DNA of 7,967 nucleotides from Acidimicrobiales bacterium. Its GTDB lineage: Bacteria > Actinomycetota > Acidimicrobiia > Acidimicrobiales > SZUA-35. The translations under genes and the position numbers were made by a program. The notes under the pieces were generated by a model that saw nothing but the letters and a program-made list of their open reading frames with translations, had not been told where the DNA came from and ran no database searches. Below, in pieces: positions 5,936 through 7,967 of the stretch; position 1 is the stretch's first letter, and the number at the start of each line of letters is the position of its first letter. The DNA is taken from NCBI GenBank assembly GCA_013003325.1, contig JABDJU010000110.1, forward strand, positions 1-7,967, read 5' to 3'.

Positions 5936-7075
5936 ATGAACAAGGGCTTCGAAGTGCTTCCCGATTTCGAGCGCTTCAGCCAGGTCGATGACGTGTTCTC
6001 GCGATCCTGGTGGGATCGGTCGATCCGGAGCGACAAGTCGGAACGCTTCTACGCCACGTATCGGCGGCCCCTCACGATGTGGCGCAAAGCCAACGGATTC
6101 ACCCAACGCGACTACGCGCTGAGGAATGCGTCGTGGCACGTATCGGATGTCTTCACCGAGATGGGTGAGGACCAGGGCCGTCGAGACGGCTTCCTCGATC
6201 CGCTGTCGATGCTGCGCGACGGGCCGGAGGAACGTGTCGACGATCTCGATCCCGATGAGAGCGCTCGCCAGATCAAGAACGTGGCCACGGTCTTCGGGGC
6301 CGACCTCGTGGGCATCGCGGAGCACGACGAGCGTTGGGTCTACACCGAACGGTTCAGCGCCGCGACCGGTGAAGCGAAACCGAACCCGTTGCCGGACACC
6401 GTCTCCAGCGTCATCGTCATCGGGCAAGCCATGGATCAGGACCTGATCCAGACCGCTCCGTCGGCGTTGTCGGGTACGGCCACCGGTCTGGGCTACTCCC
6501 GCGACGCTGCCGTCCTGCTCGGCATCGCCCAATACATCAAGAACCTCGGCTACGAAGCGGTGCCGTCGATGAACGACACCGCGCTGGCCATCCCGCTTGC
6601 CCTGGCTGCCGGTCTCGGCGAGTACGGGCGGCACGGGATGGTGATCACCCCCGAGTTCGGAGCGGGACTGCGGTTCGGCAAGATCTTCACCGATCTGCCT
6701 CTAGCCCACGACGGGCCGGTCCAGTTCGGCGTCAAAGCGTTCTGCGAGCAGTGCAATCGGTGTGCCGACGCCTGCCCGGCAAGGGCAATTCCTCAGGGAG
6801 AGCCGGTTCCGGTCGCCCTCAACAGATCCGGCATCAAGGGCGTGCGCAAATGGTCCGTCGACGGGGAGGCGTGCTTTGGCTACTGGTCGAAGATCAACAG
6901 CGATTGCGCCATATGCGTTCGGGTCTGCCCATACACCCGCGACTACTCCAAGCCGTGGAACCGATGGTGGCGGCGGTTGGCCGGCACCCGCCTGAGATCA
7001 CGCATGCTTGCCCTCGACGATCGACTCGGCGGCGGCCGCCGCCTCAAGCCGACTGAGTGGTGGCGACGCGGCTAG
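5936..7075 (+). CDS. Reductive-dehalogenase-family protein (RdhA-like), cobalamin and two 4Fe-4S clusters, no Tat signal
   Basis: A 379-residue protein (386 if the ATG at 5915 is used; GAG at 5928-5930 is a weak ribosome site for 5936). Two ferredoxin-type motifs are plain: C270xxC273xxC276xxxC280P, and C313 followed by C324xxC327xxxC331P. Upstream lies the RdhA/QueG-like corrinoid region: GLGYSRDAAVL (184-194), VPSMNDTALAIPLA (209-222), then GLGEYGRHGMVITPEFG (226-242) and LRFGKIFTDLPL (245-256). Tyr187, Asn213 and Arg246 have the same spacing (26 and 33) as the Tyr246, Asn272 and Arg305 active-site residues of Sulfurospirillum PceA. This supports a corrinoid reductase that removes halide or a similar leaving group. 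The N-terminus lacks a twin-arginine leader and no membrane-anchor rdhB gene adjoins, so it is probably cytosolic and not a classical respiratory enzyme. Epoxyqueuosine reductase (QueG) is a relative, but its motifs fit less well. The substrate is unknown. It ends 4 bp from the convergent lipoprotein gene. Confidence 0.82.
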   Translation: MNKGFEVLPDFERFSQVDDVFSRSWWDRSIRSDKSERFYATYRRPLTMWRKANGFTQRDYALRNASWHVSDVFTEMGEDQGRRDGFLDPLSMLRDGPEERVDDLDPDESARQIKNVATVFGADLVGIAEHDERWVYTERFSAATGEAKPNPLPDTVSSVIVIGQAMDQDLIQTAPSALSGTATGLGYSRDAAVLLGIAQYIKNLGYEAVPSMNDTALAIPLALAAGLGEYGRHGMVITPEFGAGLRFGKIFTDLPLAHDGPVQFGVKAFCEQCNRCADACPARAIPQGEPVPVALNRSGIKGVRKWSVDGEACFGYWSKINSDCAICVRVCPYTRDYSKPWNRWWRRLAGTRLRSRMLALDDRLGGGRRLKPTEWWRRG

Positions 7076-7079
7076 ATCG

Positions 7080-7601
7080 CTACGAAGCCAGGAGGGCGTC
7101 GATTCGATTGGATAATTCATCGACCCCCAACGGACCCGAGTGGGTTTCGACTCCGCCGTCGGCGCTCAAAAACGCGAACGCCGGTTGGCTTCGGATGCCG
7201 TACTCGCGCCAGATAGCAAGTTCTTCATCGACGGCGTGGGTGAAGCCATCAACCTCGAAATTGGTGACGAACTCCTGAATGCTGACAATGTCGTCGCGAC
7301 CGGCGACGCCGATGATCTCTACCTGTCCGGCGTAGTTTGACTGCACCTCTGCGACCGCAGGGGCTTCGGCTCGACACGTGGGTCACCAGGGAGCCCAGAA
7401 CCACAGCACGACATCGCGCCCTTCGAGCGAGGTCCATTCGAGCTGCCCGCCGTCCGCAGTACCAACGGTGATGTCGAAGAAGCCTTCGGGCCCACCATCG
7501 TCGGCCGAGTTCACCTCTTGGCTGCTCGCCCCGCACGCTCCGACCAGTAAGAGGGCAGAGAGCACGACGGCGTTCCGTAGAGCTCCGGGCCGACCAGTCA
7601 C
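7080..7601 (-). CDS. TlpA/Mpt53-like thioredoxin-fold lipoprotein, probable selenoprotein with a U-P-T-C active site (TGA read through)
   Basis: Two frames in the same phase, separated by a single TGA (7385-7383), join into one 173-residue protein. GTG 7601 is the chosen start; it gives a short basic N-terminus, a hydrophobic stretch VVLSALLLVG (12-21) and a lipobox V-G-A-C with lipidated Cys23. A thioredoxin fold follows: EGRDVVLWFWAPW (60-72), TGA at 73, PTCRAEAPAVAEV (74-86), VEIIGVAGRDD (about 93-103) and the cis-Pro loop SQPAFAF (Pro140). In this family the sequence after FWAPW is Cys-x-x-Cys, so the TGA sits exactly at the nucleophilic Cys and the second Cys (76) is kept. Selenocysteine is the simplest reading. 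A candidate bSECIS hairpin lies just downstream. It would act outside the membrane in thiol-disulfide exchange. A point nonsense mutation or base-call error (TGC or TGT to TGA) is the alternative. There is no Sec machinery in the window to settle it. TACCCT 6 nt before the GTG suggests a leaderless message. Confidence 0.78.
7346..7362 (-). promoter_or_regulatory. Candidate bacterial SECIS hairpin downstream of the in-frame TGA
   Basis: On the minus strand CTGC (7360-7357) pairs with GCAG (7352-7349) around the tetraloop GGTC. Two further C-G pairs (7362/7346, 7361/7347) extend the stem past a single bulged A (7348). The loop lies 27-30 nt after the TGA and opens with two G residues. Published bacterial SECIS rules ask for an apical loop about 16-37 nt downstream with a G among its first two bases, so this fits. 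A hairpin of this size can occur by chance in GC-rich DNA. Confidence 0.5.
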
Positions 7602-7607
7602 ATGATC

Positions 7608-7613
7608 AGGGTA
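7608..7613 (-). promoter_or_regulatory. Possible -10 box (TACCCT) for the thioredoxin-like gene
   Basis: The minus-strand hexamer TACCCT keeps the TAnnnT core and ends 6 nt before the GTG at 7601, so RNA would begin at about the start codon. No clear -35 is present at 16-18 bp. It would explain why no ribosome binding site precedes this GTG. Confidence 0.3.
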
Positions 7614-7645
7614 AGGGAATTCCGATGGCCGGAGACGGCACCGGA

Positions 7646-7658
7646 ACGGTGAGACCGT
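7646..7658. repeat. Perfect 5-bp inverted repeat upstream of the thioredoxin-like gene
   Basis: ACGGT-GAG-ACCGT, 33-38 bp upstream of the candidate -10 box. It could be an operator or a small hairpin in the TSUP-to-lipoprotein gap; nothing in the sequence decides between them. Confidence 0.3.
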
Positions 7659-7680
7659 GAAAAGTCGCTGCGATCGACCG

Positions 7681-7699
7681 CCGGGCCAAGCCGACCCGG
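7681..7699 (-). terminator. Hairpin just after the TSUP gene, possible terminator
   Basis: Read on the minus strand, CCGGGTC and GGCCCGG form a 7-bp stem (one T-G wobble) around a 5-nt loop, 9 nt after the TSUP stop codon. The nearest T-run (TTTT, 7663-7660) is about 17 nt further on, so termination would be of the U-poor kind often proposed for actinobacteria. Confidence 0.4.
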
Positions 7700-7708
7700 G
7701 GCAGCTGC

Positions 7709-7967
7709 TCAGAAGAAGGTACGAACTCCCAGGCCCATGCCGGCGACCGTGATAGCCAGGATCACGAGGTAGTCGAATGCGTTGGTGCTCAAGGCGGCCC
7801 GCAGCTTCGTGCCGACGGGCACCACCGCCAGTGCTGGGATACACGCCAACAGCGATGCTGTCCAGAGGCCACTCAGTTCGCCGCTGCCTACGAAGATGAC
7901 GAACTGAGTCGTCCCGGACACGAGGAAGAGGAGCGTGAGCGACAGGACATGCGCCCCGCGATCGAGC
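7709..7967 (-). CDS. TauE/SafE (TSUP) family permease, C-terminal end, cut by the right window edge
   Basis: The minus-strand frame is open from the right edge to TGA at 7709, giving 86 codons of a protein normally about 250-270 residues. It shows three hydrophobic segments: HVLSLTLLFLVSG, TASLLACIPALAVVPVG and DYLVILAITVAGMGLGV. Between them it carries the family's C-terminal pattern: a G-x-L-S-G stretch (VGSGELSGL), IPA, then G-T-K-L-R-A-A-L-S followed by AFDYLV. TSUP proteins are membrane exporters or importers of sulfite, sulfonates or other organosulfur anions, and the substrate is not readable from this piece. It lies upstream on the same strand as the thioredoxin-like lipoprotein, with 107 bp and a hairpin between, so shared transcription is uncertain. 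The GTG at 7921 is an internal Val codon, not the start. Confidence 0.75.
   Translation of the reverse strand, partial: LDRGAHVLSLTLLFLVSGTTQFVIFVGSGELSGLWTASLLACIPALAVVPVGTKLRAALSTNAFDYLVILAITVAGMGLGVRTFF

Noticed and set aside
5173..5991. 272-codon plus-strand open frame
   Set aside because: It is antisense to the YczE-type gene, and its translation is low-complexity (Asp/His/Arg/Gln rich), as expected opposite a hydrophobic protein.
5128..6036. 302-residue version of the YczE-type protein starting at 6036
   Set aside because: The extra N-terminus is Ser/Arg-rich and overlaps about 100 bp of the divergent dehalogenase-like gene. The family normally starts a few residues before the first membrane segment.
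5846..6634. 262-codon minus-strand open frame
   Set aside because: It is antisense to the dehalogenase-like gene, whose Cys motifs and active-site spacing fix the coding strand.
7383..7844. Separate 153-codon protein ending at FWAPW
   Set aside because: Its first 81 codons have no family likeness and run back through the intergenic gap into the TSUP gene. Only the part from GTG 7601 has a lipoprotein signal and thioredoxin fold, and that part continues past the TGA.
1..7967. Mobile element, CRISPR array, tRNA or phage genes
   Set aside because: No direct-repeat arrays, transposase or integrase motifs, terminal repeats or tRNA-like cloverleaf sequences were seen on either strand.

Overview
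The window is high-GC, densely coded bacterial DNA with GTG starts and 4-bp GTGA gene overlaps. The gene set suggests an actinobacterium, most likely a member or relative of class Acidimicrobiia. It includes an IclR-type regulator beside hut genes, a KhtT/KhtU pair, a luciferase-like (F420-type) monooxygenase remnant, a YczE-type membrane protein and an Mpt53/TlpA-like lipoprotein. The class assignment is an inference from gene content; no marker gene is present.

Left third (1-3202): a histidine utilisation locus. The N-terminal 303 codons of urocanate hydratase (hutU) run leftward off the window edge. Divergent from it across a 73-bp control region are an IclR-family regulator and histidine ammonia-lyase (hutH), which overlap by 4 bp. 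HutH makes urocanate and ammonia from histidine, HutU hydrates urocanate, and the IclR protein is the obvious candidate regulator of both arms.

Middle (3253-4934): a two-gene cation efflux module, with a KhtT-like RCK_C subunit overlapping a KhtU-like CPA2 cation/proton antiporter by 4 bp. Converging on it from the right are a C-terminal scrap of a luciferase-like monooxygenase (4920-5144) and a YczE-type membrane protein.

Right third (about 5900-7967): a reductive-dehalogenase-family protein of about 380 residues with two 4Fe-4S motifs and a Tyr/Asn/Arg set at the same spacing as in PceA. It has no Tat signal and no rdhB partner in view. It converges on a thioredoxin-fold lipoprotein whose CxxC active site is encoded as TGA-Pro-Thr-Cys. 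The frame stays intact on both sides of the TGA, and a hairpin that fits bacterial SECIS rules lies just downstream, so I read this as a probable selenoprotein (UPTC). The last feature is the C-terminal end of a TauE/SafE (TSUP) permease entering from the right edge.

The candidate selenoprotein is the strongest unusual signal. The Tat-less reductive dehalogenase homologue is second. No tRNA, rRNA, CRISPR array or insertion sequence was seen.
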